A stretch of 34,783 nt of DNA from Limimaricola cinnabarinus LL-001 (GCF_000466965.1 NZ_BATB01000041.1:1-34783); one strand, 5' to 3'; counted from the stretch's first letter, positions 24,638-32,216 are shown. Made by a program: numbers and translations. Notes: generated from the sequence alone by a model not told the origin.

Positions 24638-25108
24638 TCAGGCGTCAGCGACGTTCTGCTCTTGCGGCAACGCGCGGATGCCGTCGAGGATCGCCGCCTC
24701 ATGGGTCAGGAAGGATTTCTCCAGCCAACACGTCATAAGGCGCTTGATGTAAGCATCCTTGCAATCGCGGTTGTAGGAAAAGTCTGGAAACAAGGGTGGG
24801 CAGAAGGAGGTTTGGAAGTCGATCGGCTCAAGCCGGTTGGATCCACCATCGGAAATCACCACTGCGGTCAGCTTGGAGGTGCTTGTGACGCCCTCGATCG
24901 CGATCTCGTAGATGTCAAGTTCGTTCGTAAGGCGAATGCTGGTGGGACCCTTGGCCTCCAGCAGATCGTGGTGAGCTTCGTTGAACCCGAGGAGCAGGGG
25001 GCCGAACCGGGCCTGTAGATCTTCGCCGAGAAAGTTATTCTTGCCCTTCCGGGCGCCGCGTTTGCCGGACTTGGAGGCCTTGGCGGCGACGGCAGTAAGC
25101 TTGGTCAT
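24638..25108 (-). CDS. Hypothetical protein
   Basis: 156 residues. The start at 25108 is preceded by AAAGGA with good spacing; the longer upstream frame was dropped. A lysine-rich N-terminus (TAVAAKASKSGKRGARKGKNN) precedes a compact domain with LLLGFNEAHHDLLEAKGPTSIRLTNELDIYEIAIEGVTSTSKLTAVVISDGG and CKDAYIKRLMTCWLEKSF. The basic tail suggests nucleic-acid contact. No family recognised. It is the last of a minus-strand series of unknown genes and converges on the recombinase operon. Confidence 0.7.
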   Translation of the reverse strand: MTKLTAVAAKASKSGKRGARKGKNNFLGEDLQARFGPLLLGFNEAHHDLLEAKGPTSIRLTNELDIYEIAIEGVTSTSKLTAVVISDGGSNRLEPIDFQTSFCPPLFPDFSYNRDCKDAYIKRLMTCWLEKSFLTHEAAILDGIRALPQEQNVADA

Positions 25109-25359
25109 GATCTTGTCCTTTGATGCGCGTTCTGATCGGGGAGACATCCTCTCGTCTCGAACAGGATCTTGGGTCGTTTCGGTTGCTCCGGAAAAACGTG
25201 GCGAACATTTTTCTTGAGGGGCGTTTGCCATACGGTTTGATCGACTGCTCATGCGGCAATCAGCGCCGCCCGTGGCAAGCGCCCCAGTCGGTTCGGTGCG
25301 CAAATGATCTCAGCCGGACCGCGCGGGGGCGTGTTCCTGTAGCTGGCGCAGGCCGCGCG

Positions 25360-25938
25360 TCAGGCGGGTGCCGGGCGCAGGATCGGCACCCCGGAGAGGC
25401 GCTCGCAGAGATCGATCTGCGCCTGAAGCCTGCGTCGGTGACCGGCATCGGAACGTTCGAGGTGGGCCTCCTCGACAAACAGAGCTGCCGGCCGGGGCGT
25501 GGATGCGAGCAGGGTTGGCGGCATACCGAAGGTCCGAGATTTCTTGAGCCAGATGAACCTCAGCGCGCCCGGGCAGTGGACTAGCTCAAGCCGTGCCGGA
25601 CCGGTTTCGCCGGGTTCGAGAAATTCGGAGGGAAACTCCTCGAGAATTTCCCGTCGTCGTCGATGGCGGCGGCGCATTGCGCGTGGGCGGGCACGAGATG
25701 CGCAGGGAGGTCGCAGCGGCGCTGCTCGTGAAAACCCGAGGCGGATTTCGCGATATGCAGAGTTCCCCGATTTATAGACCGTAGTCGAGCATGCAGCCGG
25801 GCTGGCGCAGGGCCACGATCTCGCCAGCTTGGCTACCTCGCTCAAAGCAACCGTGGCGAACAGCCAAGACTGTGGGGTTCGACCGTGCAGCTCCCGGGCT
25901 GAGATGATCGGGCAGCGAAAAGGTGTGACAGACGTCAT
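25360..25938 (-). pseudogene. Unknown gene split over three frames
   Basis: GAAGGA precedes an ATG at 25938 (MTSVTPFRCPIISAREL). Coherent protein then moves between frames: GSQAGEIVALRQPGCMLDYGL in a second frame, INRGTLHIAKSASGFHEQ and HLVPAHAQCAAAIDDDGKFS in a third, then EFPSEFLEPGETGPARLELV, RFIWLKKSRTFGMPPTLLA and a clean end at 25360. Each change fits a one-base loss, so an intact product of about 193 residues can be rebuilt. No known family. Its neighbours on the same strand are also unknown, suggesting a small operon-like set. Confidence 0.55.
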
Positions 25939-25980
25939 GTGGTGGTTCCTTCGAGAAATGGAACAAACGAGGGGAGACGA

Positions 25981-26457
25981 TCAGCCGGCGAGAAGATAGG
26001 GGTCGTTCAGGGCGGCGAGGATGTCAGCTGCGCGAAGCTCGACGATGTGGAAGAGGCAATGCGTCAGCCCGATCAGAGGGTTGGCGGTGTCGCGCGTGTC
26101 AAAGCGCAGATCAACAAGCATCGGCAGGTCCGACGCTGCGGTCAGGCCCGCGAGATCGAAGCCCGTCACGTTGCCCGCGGGGTCGATTTCAATGTCGAGA
26201 CGCAGCGTGACGTCTCCGCCAAGTCCGCTGTAGACGAACTCGGCCGCGTCGACCGAATTCCGCCGGACCAAAGAGCACGGCTCGGAGCACAGCGTGTCGT
26301 GCAGGCCGATATAGGCGAACAGCCGAGCTTTGAGCGGCAAGCTCTTGGAGACCTCGAGGCTCGGAACGGTCCACTTGTTGGCAGGAAGCGTCACAGGGAC
26401 GGCGTCACCTGCTGTGAAAGCTGCGCCGAATGAGGTGAGTTCAGAAAATTTGATCAT
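25981..26457 (-). CDS. Hypothetical protein
   Basis: 158 residues, acidic, no signal peptide. The start MIKFSELTSFGAAFTAGDAVPV at 26457 was chosen over the in-frame ATG 18 bases upstream because GGA stands nine bases before it; neither site is strong. A middle part (VTLRLDIEIDPAGNVTGFDLAGLTAASDLPMLVDLRFDT) looks like beta strands, ending in a helix (HIVELRAADILAALNDPY). Not a recognised family. A motif AGATCGGACCGTTT lies about 50 bp upstream, also seen in a close form before the methyltransferase. Confidence 0.65.
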   Translation of the reverse strand: MIKFSELTSFGAAFTAGDAVPVTLPANKWTVPSLEVSKSLPLKARLFAYIGLHDTLCSEPCSLVRRNSVDAAEFVYSGLGGDVTLRLDIEIDPAGNVTGFDLAGLTAASDLPMLVDLRFDTRDTANPLIGLTHCLFHIVELRAADILAALNDPYLLAG

Positions 26458-26784
26458 GGTTGGATCCGTTCTCAAAATCTAACGGCACCAGCGCCGTCGA
26501 GGAGTAGATCGGACCGTTTTCCATGGCAGGAAGAAGAAAATCTTGCCCGCCCGAAATCCCTTGTTTTCTTGTGGGCTGAGACTGTCGACGGGGTCGGTCA
26601 AGGACCATCCAGATCCGAACCACTCACGGGCGGACCCTGCCTATCGGACCCAGACATCCCGAAAGAACGCGCCTCGCACCCGACCAATTACAGCGCCGGG
26701 TTCAACTGCGAAAAACCTGACAAAACAAACGTTTGTGCCCAGTACTGGAAATGCCTTCGGGCGTCTTGTCACCGCGATCGCCCC
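26458..26784. other. Intergenic stretch with shared upstream motif
   Basis: About 330 bp, lower GC than around. Contains AGATCGGACCGTTT (26506-26519) and otherwise no supported gene, hairpin or repeat. An IS3 orfB relic follows. Confidence 0.35.
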
Positions 26785-27050
26785 GGCGCGTCTGGCGAGG
26801 TGTGATCAAGGTGGGAGTGCCCTGCAACCTGCACCGGATCGAGCGCTTGATGAAGCTGAATGGTTTGCAGGGAGGGCCCCGTCGACACGGACTGCCAAAG
26901 GACCATGGGGCGCACACCGCCTGCGGGGTCCATCGTACCAAGCTGCCATGCGCAGCGACGTTTCCGCCTACACCGAGCGCCTCTATAGCCCGAAGCGCCG
27001 CTCCTCGAAGCTGGACTGCCGCAGCCCGACGACGTTCGAATCCTGCACGA
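26785..27050 (+). pseudogene. Relic of IS3-family transposase OrfB with large internal deletion
   Basis: VWRGVIKVGVPCNLHRIERLMKLNGLQGGPRRHGLPKDHG matches the region before the catalytic core of IS3-family OrfB. About 90 bases later, in another frame, SDVSAYTERLYSPKRRSSKLDCRSPTTFE matches the family's C-terminal end ([30 protein letters not shown]). The DDE core between them is gone. It is a non-functional remnant unrelated in detail to the intact IS3 element at 27653. Confidence 0.75.
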
Positions 27051-27122
27051 TACTACCTTGACCTGCTGTCCATGGGACCGGCAGCAGTCCAACCAAATCA
27101 GATGGCTTAAGAGTGCGCCCCA

Positions 27123-27506
27123 TCATGCGCTCCATCCGCAGATGAGGCAGCCGTCCTTTTTGATCTCTACAAGGAGGTCTGTCAGTAGCATCCGATAGAT
27201 CGGTAAGGCAGCCTGCCAATCGTCGGGTTCGCCCCAGCAGAAGTTCATGGGAAAGGTGTTCAGAACGGCTGAAAATGCGTCGGTGCCGGGTTCGGGGAGC
27301 GCGCAAAGTGGCAAGCCTGCGGCGCGCATGTCGTCTTCGATCTCTTCCAGCATCGATACGATCATCGGGCGAGTGACGTAAAAATCTGTGTAGGGTTCGA
27401 TACGAACCAGTGGGCGGGAGCAGAGCATATCGAAGAAGTCGCTGTGATTGCGAAAGCCAAGTGCCTCCGTTTCGTCCTGCCTGTAAAACCCAAAATCTAG
27501 TCCCAT
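27123..27506 (-). CDS. Hypothetical protein
   Basis: 127 residues, acidic. The ATG at 27506 (MGLDFGFYRQDETEALGFRNHSDFFDMLCSR) has AAAGGA seven bases upstream; the ATG two codons earlier is too near that site. Features are GMDFGFY-like start and a segment NFCWGEPDDWQAALPIYRMLLTDLLVEIKKDGCLICGWSA with a terminal cysteine pair. The MGLD start and aromatic acidic style recall small phage or plasmid proteins of unknown role. Directly upstream lies what seems to be a second small gene cut by the IS3 element, whose stop would overlap this start. Confidence 0.65.
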   Translation of the reverse strand: MGLDFGFYRQDETEALGFRNHSDFFDMLCSRPLVRIEPYTDFYVTRPMIVSMLEEIEDDMRAAGLPLCALPEPGTDAFSAVLNTFPMNFCWGEPDDWQAALPIYRMLLTDLLVEIKKDGCLICGWSA

Positions 27507-27637
27507 GGGCATTCCTTTCGGTTTGATATGTGGAGCAGCCGAGGCGTCCCAGAGGGACTATGGGTATGTCCTTTGCCCGTCGGAAATTCCGGCGACAGTT
27601 TTTCAATCATTTTTGCTCGCCTTCCCTGAACGGCGTC

Positions 27638-27652
27638 GTTGGGCCTTGGTCC
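27638..27652 (+). repeat. 15-bp direct repeat, left of the IS3 element
   Basis: GTTGGGCCTTGGTCC abuts the left end of the IS3 element and is repeated exactly at 29081-29095 at its right end. It is far longer than the usual 3-5 bp duplication of IS3-family elements. Confidence 0.8.
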
Positions 27653-27691
27653 TGTACCGGGGCACGGAAATGAGACAGCGCGCTGCGCTTG

Positions 27692-28618
27692 TCATGCCGC
27701 CATTTTGGTCCCCGTGGCGGTTTCGGTTTCAAGGGCTTTTTGTTCGGCCCTGATCTGATTTGGCGTTTTGTAGTCGTGCCGCTCGCGCAGCCACGAGGCG
27801 TTATACTCTGCGGCGAAAGCGGCCAAGGCCTGCCTGAGCTCTTCGATGGTCGCGAAGTGGCGAACCCATAGGAGCTGCTCCTTGAGGGTACGTATGGCCC
27901 GCTCTGCCACGCCGTTGCCTTCGGGCTGGCGCACAAAGGAGGGTGAGCTGGGGATGCCGAAGAAGCGGACCTCGTTCTGGAAGTCCTCCGACATGTAGTT
28001 CGACCCGTGGTCGTGGCGCAGCTTCAGGCCCTCGGCCACGCCCGGCTCGATGCCGCCGAAATGCCGGGTGACTCCCTGTCGGATCGGCTCAAGCGCCTCC
28101 CAGCGGCTTGCGCTGGAGGAGGCATGGGTGCCGATGAATTCGCCCGAGCAGTGATCGACTGCGATGAAGACGTAGGCGCGGCCCTGCGCGGTCGTGAACG
28201 TCTGCGTCATGTCCGTGCCCCACATTTGGTCGACCCTCTCGGTCACGATCGTTCCGTCATGGGCGCGGGCGTCCCGCTGGATCGGACGGTGCGGGGCCAG
28301 AAGGTCGTTCTCCCTCATGATCCGTCGCACGCGGCGCGCAGCGGTGCGGATGCCCAGAACCCGCAGCCGCGCCCAGATCTTCCGGTAGCCCTCCCCGGAG
28401 AAGGGGGATGAGGCGATGACGGCGCGGATCTTCTCCAGGAGCACGCAATCGGGCGCCGCCCCTGTGGGTCCACGGCGACGGGGTGGCTGCGTCTCGTTGG
28501 CGGCGGCGCTGCTCGAGACGCGATGTCGGTACACGGTGGCCCGAGGAACCTTCCAGACGTCACAGACCCGCGCCATTCCGTAGCGCCGCCGCGTGGAGAT
28601 CGAATGCGCCCGGCTCAT
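27692..28618 (-). CDS. IS3-family transposase OrfB (DDE catalytic subunit)
   Basis: 308 residues starting MSRAHSISTRRRYGMARVC. The N-terminal HTH_21-like part (IASSPFSGEGYRKIWARLRVLGIRTAARRVRRIMRENDLLAPHRP) precedes the rve integrase core with WGTDMTQTF (first Asp), RHDHGSNYMSEDFQ (second Asp) and PEGNGVAERAIRTLKEQLLW (Glu). All three catalytic acids are present, so the enzyme should be active if made. The start ATG overlaps the expected orfA stop as ATGA. It ends about 40 bp inside the left terminal repeat. Confidence 0.9.
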   Translation of the reverse strand: MSRAHSISTRRRYGMARVCDVWKVPRATVYRHRVSSSAAANETQPPRRRGPTGAAPDCVLLEKIRAVIASSPFSGEGYRKIWARLRVLGIRTAARRVRRIMRENDLLAPHRPIQRDARAHDGTIVTERVDQMWGTDMTQTFTTAQGRAYVFIAVDHCSGEFIGTHASSSASRWEALEPIRQGVTRHFGGIEPGVAEGLKLRHDHGSNYMSEDFQNEVRFFGIPSSPSFVRQPEGNGVAERAIRTLKEQLLWVRHFATIEELRQALAAFAAEYNASWLRERHDYKTPNQIRAEQKALETETATGTKMAA

Positions 28619-29015
28619 CTCTTCGACCTCCGCCGGGCCAAAGGCGCCCGCCCTCCAGCTTGTCGATCTTCGCGTACAACAACTCGTTAGCCATGGTGAT
28701 CTCGCCCACCTTGGCATGGAGCCGCGCGATCTCCTCGTCGCGGTCATCCCTCTCGCGCTCCTTCAGGGCGCTCTCCGACGCCATGAGAACCCGATCGCGC
28801 CATTCCGACAGCCGGTGGACCGGAACGTTCAGATCACGCGACACCGCCTCAAGGCTCTCGCCGCGCATCAACCGTTGAACTGCCGTCAGCTTGCGCTTCG
28901 CGGAGAAGCGCCTCGTACCGCCGGCTACGGCCCCGTCGTCGCCAGCGTTATGGGTGCGCGCCGACGAGGCCGTGGCCTCCGTTGCGCCTGATGTTGCCGT
29001 TTTCTTGTCGTCCAT
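28615..29015 (-). pseudogene. IS3-family transposase OrfA, frameshifted near its end
   Basis: The frame starts MDDKKTATSGATEA and contains the helix-turn-helix RFSAKRKLTAVQRLMRGESLEAVSRDLNVPVHRLSEWR and a leucine-zipper-like tail (IARLHAKVGEITMANELLYAKIDKLEGGR). After GGR the frame as read goes to LWPGGGRRDEPG. Adding one base near 28645 (in CGCCTTTGG) gives GGRPLARRRSKR and a TGA overlapping the orfB ATG, the normal ending of this subgroup. As read, the open frame continues to 28560. The indel in an otherwise complete element suggests either fresh inactivation or a sequencing error. Confidence 0.75.
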
Positions 29016-29080
29016 ATCGTACTCCCCTGATCCAGAGAAATAGCGCTACGAACTGTCTCAAGAAACCGTGCCCCAACCCA

Positions 29081-29095
29081 GTTGGGCCTTGGTCC
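29081..29095 (+). repeat. 15-bp direct repeat, right of the IS3 element
   Basis: Identical to 27638-27652 and directly adjacent to the right inverted repeat. Together with the six bases before it, it also forms a small palindrome (CCCAAC-CCA-GTTGGG). Confidence 0.8.
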
Positions 29096-29185
29096 AGGGC
29101 TTTCATAGCGGCAGTCCCAAGGCTGCCGTTTGCGAAGTGTCTTGATGCAATCGGGATAGACGAAGCAATCTGCGCCGGGTGCCAT
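29081..29185 (-). pseudogene. Small gene apparently interrupted by the IS3 element (N-terminal part)
   Basis: The frame MAPGADCFVYPDCIKTLRKR then QPWDCRYESPGPRPN runs into the IS3 element. If one 15-bp repeat and the element are removed, it continues DAVQGRRAKMIEKLSPEFPT and ends at a TAG overlapping the start of the gene at 27506. The rebuilt product would be about 81 residues with three cysteines. Unknown family; the restored frame and overlap are the evidence. Confidence 0.4.
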
Positions 29186-29637
29186 GATCGCGGTGCTCGG
29201 GATATGAGCAACCTATTTGGAAACGGCTTAGATGTGGCGTGTTGGTTCTCAAGCGAGGCGCGGGGCATGATCGGACGCCGGGGTTGATGATTGCTCGACC
29301 AAACGAGCGGCTGGGATGGATGGCGCTGCGGGTAATGTGCCGAAGATGATGAAGCTGAGGTGGTTCCCGTTCACGCGGAAGGGACTGTCGGTCTGCTTCC
29401 TTGGTTACTTCGGACACCGCTACAGAAAGACTGCGCCCGCACGATGCGATGACGGTTTTGCCGACAGCAGGGGAAAATCCACGCCGGCCGCACAGGCGTC
29501 CCCGAAGATTCATCGGCGGAATGTTCGGGGACGACTGTGCGAGGAGGGAAAATATCCCGACAGGATGTGAGAATTTTCGGCTGCCTTGTCTAAGGGCGCC
29601 TGACGAAACCTATCCTTGTCTCGTGGATTCTCTTGGC
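29186..29637. other. Gene-free stretch holding a 53-bp palindrome
   Basis: No supported gene. The main feature is the long palindrome at 29489-29541. The right part (from about 29590, GGGCGCCTGACGAAACC) probably includes the left end of the IS5-family element that follows. Confidence 0.5.
29489..29541. repeat. 53-bp near-perfect palindrome
   Basis: Arms of 23 bases around a 7-base centre (ATCGGCG) pair at 21 of 23 positions. From outside in: CGCACAG/CTGTGCG, one mismatch, CGTCCCCGAA/TTCGGGGACG, one mismatch, ATTC/GAAT. No T run follows on either strand. It is the strongest dyad in the window and lies between an interrupted small gene and an IS5 element. Confidence 0.85.
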
Positions 29638-30006
29638 ATGAGACATGAGCTTGTGCCCGATGAGATGTGGGCGGTGGTGGCGCCGCTGCTGCCGGAGGAG
29701 CCGCCGAAGCCGAAGGGGGGGCGCACTCGGGTGCCGGACCGAGATGCGCTTCGGGGGATCGTGTTCGTGCTGCGGACCGGCATGCCTTGGGAGATGCTGC
29801 CGCGCGAGGTGTTCGGCTGCTCGGGCATGACCTGCTGGCGGCGGCTGCGGGACTGGCAGCAGGCGGGTGTGTGGGACCGGCTACACCGGGTGCTCTTGGA
29901 ACGCCTCGACCGGGCGGGCGAGCTGGACTGGTCCCGCGCCTCCTTGGACGCCGCGTCCATCGGGGCAAACGTATGGCCCGCCCCGGTGCAAGCGCCGATT
30001 GGGTGA
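29638..30006 (+). pseudogene. IS5-family (IS427-like) transposase, C-terminally truncated
   Basis: 122 residues as read. MRHELVPDEMWAVVAPLLPEE...KGGRTRVPDRDALRGIVFVLRTGMPWEMLPREV, GCSGMTCWRRLRDWQQAGVWDRLHRVLLERLDRAGELDWSRASLDAAS is the N-terminal half of IS5-family transposases, including the first catalytic Asp region (LDAAS). After that point the frame runs into unrelated sequence and stops; the second Asp and Glu are missing. A truncation near 29965, caused by later insertion or recombination. Confidence 0.85.
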
Positions 30007-30238
30007 TGGTGTGAGCAGTCTGCACAAACGTATCCGGCATGTCGGCTCGTCGGCCGCTGCCAAGATGGAGATCCGCGCGTCCCGATCCTCATAAAGGGGC
30101 CGGCCTCGTCGGGCCATTTTGCGCCGGAGGTTCTCGGGACACCGGTCGACTGTCAGGCCATCTTCCTCTCACCACTCGCAGCTCGAGGCACCCGGCGATG
30201 TTTACGCCGGGTACCGGTTCAATGATTTCAACGCGCCA

Positions 30239-30780
30239 TCAGAAGATGACCCGAAAGCTGCGTCCGTGGTGGAGCAGCGCCCAGACGATGCGCGCCATCT
30301 TCGCAGCCAACGCGACAACGGCGACATTGGGATGCGCGCGGGCCAAGAGCGCCCGCAGCCATTTCCCGGTTGTGGTATCTTCCCGTGACACCACGGGCAT
30401 GGCAGCTCGTGCGCCTTGGATCAGCATCTTTCGCAGATAGCGGCTCCCTCGCTTCGTGATGCCAAGGAGCTTTGGCTTGCCGCCGGTCGTGACCTGGCGA
30501 GGATCAAGGCCCAGCCACGCAGGCAGATCGCGACCCCTTCGAGAAAGTTGCTGCATTGCCTACTGCGGCGACCAGCGCGGTGGCGTTCAGCGCGCCGATG
30601 CCCGGGATGGCTGTCGGTCGTCGAGCGCGCTCGTCGGTCCGGGCCAGGGCTGCAAACTCGGCGTCGAAAGCGGCGATGCGGCGGTCCACTTCCTCCCACC
30701 GAGTGCGCATGTCCCTCAGCAGGAATGCCATGCGCGGGTTTAAGAGCGTTTCTCTTACCTTAGGCACGAGTATCCCGATC
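30239..30780 (-). pseudogene. IS110-family transposase, C-terminal half, frameshifted
   Basis: The first frame contains RWEEVDRRIAAFDAEFAALARTDERARR and PTAIPGIGALNATALVAAVGNAATFSKG, the helix-hairpin-helix part of the Transposase_20 domain. Near 30540 it passes to a second frame with GRDLPAWLGLDPRQVTTGGKPK, TKRGSRYLRKMLIQGARA and the C-terminus WALLHHGRSFR. The shift fits one extra G in a G run. The N-terminal DEDD catalytic half is absent. IS110 N-terminal stubs occur 3 kb to the right in the opposite orientation, but need not be the missing half. Confidence 0.8.
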
Positions 30781-30939
30781 CCCCAGTACGGGACTACTGG
30801 ATGCCTCCCGACAAATCTTCCTTGGCATGTTGAGGCGGGCGAGCGGTGTGCCGCAGCTTTCTTGTCGATCAGGCTTCGATCTGGGCGATCGGGCACAATC
30901 TTCTAAGTGCGAACGGATACAGGCTGCGAGGAGATTTCG

Positions 30940-31635
30940 ATGTTAGGAGACGCGATCGGATACGAGCGAGAGGGCGACACGCTCATCGTCAGGCTCCCCT
31001 ATGCCAAGAAGGGCTGGTTTCGCCGCAAGTTCAAAACAGCGAAGTGGAATCCGGAACGCAGGGCCTGGGTTCTCCACAAGAACCTGAGGAAGAAGCTCGA
31101 CGCTGCGATCATCGAGGACAAGAACGCACCGACTGGCTCCTTTGGCGTCAGCAACGGATCTGCTCCCTCTGCCGTGCTCAGGAGCTGGGATGCCGAGGCA
31201 GAGAACGACTGGATTGACGACAACGGAGACCATCACCTCGCCAACTATGACCGCGATGGCCTGGCCTACTATGCGAACCGCGCCGACGCGCCCGAGTTCG
31301 GCGCTAAGCCAGCGCCCTCCAAGCCTGCCGCACCCGAGATCAAGCCGAACGCACCCAAGAGAGGCCCGAACGCGGTCAGGAAATATATGCTCCTCATCGC
31401 CAAAGACATTGGAGTGAATGTCGAACGCCAGCTGCCCGAGGCAAAGCTCAAGCCAGGCCGCTACGAGAGCTTCTATGGTGCCGAAGCCTCCTATGTGCGG
31501 GGCTTTGTCGAGGCGCTCGACAAGGTGCAGAAGCATGGCAGTCATTTCCCAGACAAGAGCGCGCAGGCGTATCTCGACTACCGCGCTGACCTGGACGCTC
31601 TGCGTGAAGCCTATCCGGGCTGGATGGGATCCTGA
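30940..31635 (+). CDS. Hypothetical protein with HARP-like N-terminus
   Basis: 231 residues. The ATG at 30940 (MLGDAIGYEREGDTLIVRLPY) has GAGGAG eight bases upstream; a GTG further up was dropped. Residues 9-50 (EGDTLIVRLPYAKKGWFRRKFKTAKWNPERRAWVL) resemble the HARP-type fold seen in annealing helicases and plasmid proteins. A low-complexity Pro/Ala/Lys linker (KPAPSKPAAPEIKPNAPKRG) leads to a helical C-terminal domain (VRKYMLLIAKDIGVNVERQLPE, YLDYRADLDALREAYPGW). Probably a cytoplasmic DNA-associated protein; role unknown. Confidence 0.7.
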   Translation: MLGDAIGYEREGDTLIVRLPYAKKGWFRRKFKTAKWNPERRAWVLHKNLRKKLDAAIIEDKNAPTGSFGVSNGSAPSAVLRSWDAEAENDWIDDNGDHHLANYDRDGLAYYANRADAPEFGAKPAPSKPAAPEIKPNAPKRGPNAVRKYMLLIAKDIGVNVERQLPEAKLKPGRYESFYGAEASYVRGFVEALDKVQKHGSHFPDKSAQAYLDYRADLDALREAYPGWMGS

Positions 31636-31681
31636 TTGGGTTCCTGACTGACTGTCTGACTGGATGCGGACCGTTTGTGGG

Positions 31682-32000
31682 TCAGCAGGGAAACGTTTTC
31701 GTCAGCGCTCGATGGACGATGGCAGGGGAATGCTCATGCCAAAATTCGGGGTGAGCCCTTATAAATTTGAGAACGATAGCCTGCAACTGACCGCCCGTTG
31801 CGTCTCGTGGAGTGCATGCCTGAGGTCGTCCCGATAATCAGCGCCGTGCACACCAAGTTGTCCGTTTGGGATTCACTGTTGCAAAGTTCGACCAACGACC
31901 CGCCAAGAGCGCCCTGTGCGTGGGTGCCTGATGCGTAGGCAGAGGCGGAGGCGGAGGCGGAGGCGAGGGCGACTGCGAGCAAAGCGGTTCTGACAGGCAA
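31682..32000 (-). pseudogene. Rap1a/Tai-type immunity-like protein, decayed
   Basis: A signal peptide (LLAVALASASASASAYASG) comes from a TTG at 32000, then ALGGSLVELCNSESQTDNLVCTALIIGTTSGMHS, the cysteine-containing first half of Rap1a-like proteins. The second half, GGQLQAIVLKFIRAHPEFWH and AIVHRALTKTFPC, follows in another frame and ends at 31682. The usual 15 or so residues between the halves, with the CxPxG loop, are missing, so there is an internal deletion rather than a one-base error. The signal peptide is encoded by a (GAGGCG)-type hexamer run at about 31939-31970. Rap1a proteins are periplasmic and were first described as immunity proteins. Confidence 0.6.
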
Positions 32001-32149
32001 AGTTCACTCAATCTCAGCTTATGGGAGCGGCACCATGCACCAGCGGCATGGACCGCGATCGCCAAACCAGCTGCGACCGACCATCGAGAACGTCTCTTGG
32101 GGTGAAAACTCAACTCCTCATTCGCCCATAGCGGGAAGCTATGCCCAAC

Positions 32150-32178
32150 TTGACATGACAATGCAAATGCATTACCTA
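32150..32178 (+). promoter_or_regulatory. prlF-yhaV promoter with operator palindrome
   Basis: TTGACA (32150-32155), a 17-bp spacer and TACCTA (32173-32178). Inside the spacer and reaching the -10 is a perfect dyad, AATGCA-AA-TGCATT (32160-32173). PrlF-YhaV complexes repress their own promoter, so this is the likely operator. Confidence 0.7.
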
Positions 32179-32216
32179 TCTGGTGTCGAAACGGCCAACC
32201 TGCTCAGGAGTCTGCT

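Larger units (their letters stand above)
27653..29080 (-). mobile_element. IS3-family insertion sequence, apparently complete
   Basis: 1428 bp. Reading inward, the left end is TGTACCGGGGCACGGAAATG and the right end TGGGTTGGGGCACGGTTTCT, both followed by GAGACAG; they share TG, GGGGCACGG and GAGACAG and are the terminal inverted repeats. Inside are orfA and orfB on the minus strand. The element is flanked by identical 15-bp direct repeats (27638-27652, 29081-29095). Joining the flanks at one copy restores an open frame, so it seems to have interrupted a small gene. Confidence 0.8.

Noticed and set aside
29103..29513. 136-codon minus-strand frame across the 53-bp palindrome
   Set aside because: No family pattern, no start signal, and it would translate both palindrome arms; treated as chance.
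31930..31975. Hexamer run as a stand-alone regulatory repeat
   Set aside because: It coincides with the signal peptide of the Rap1a-like relic and is more simply coding sequence.
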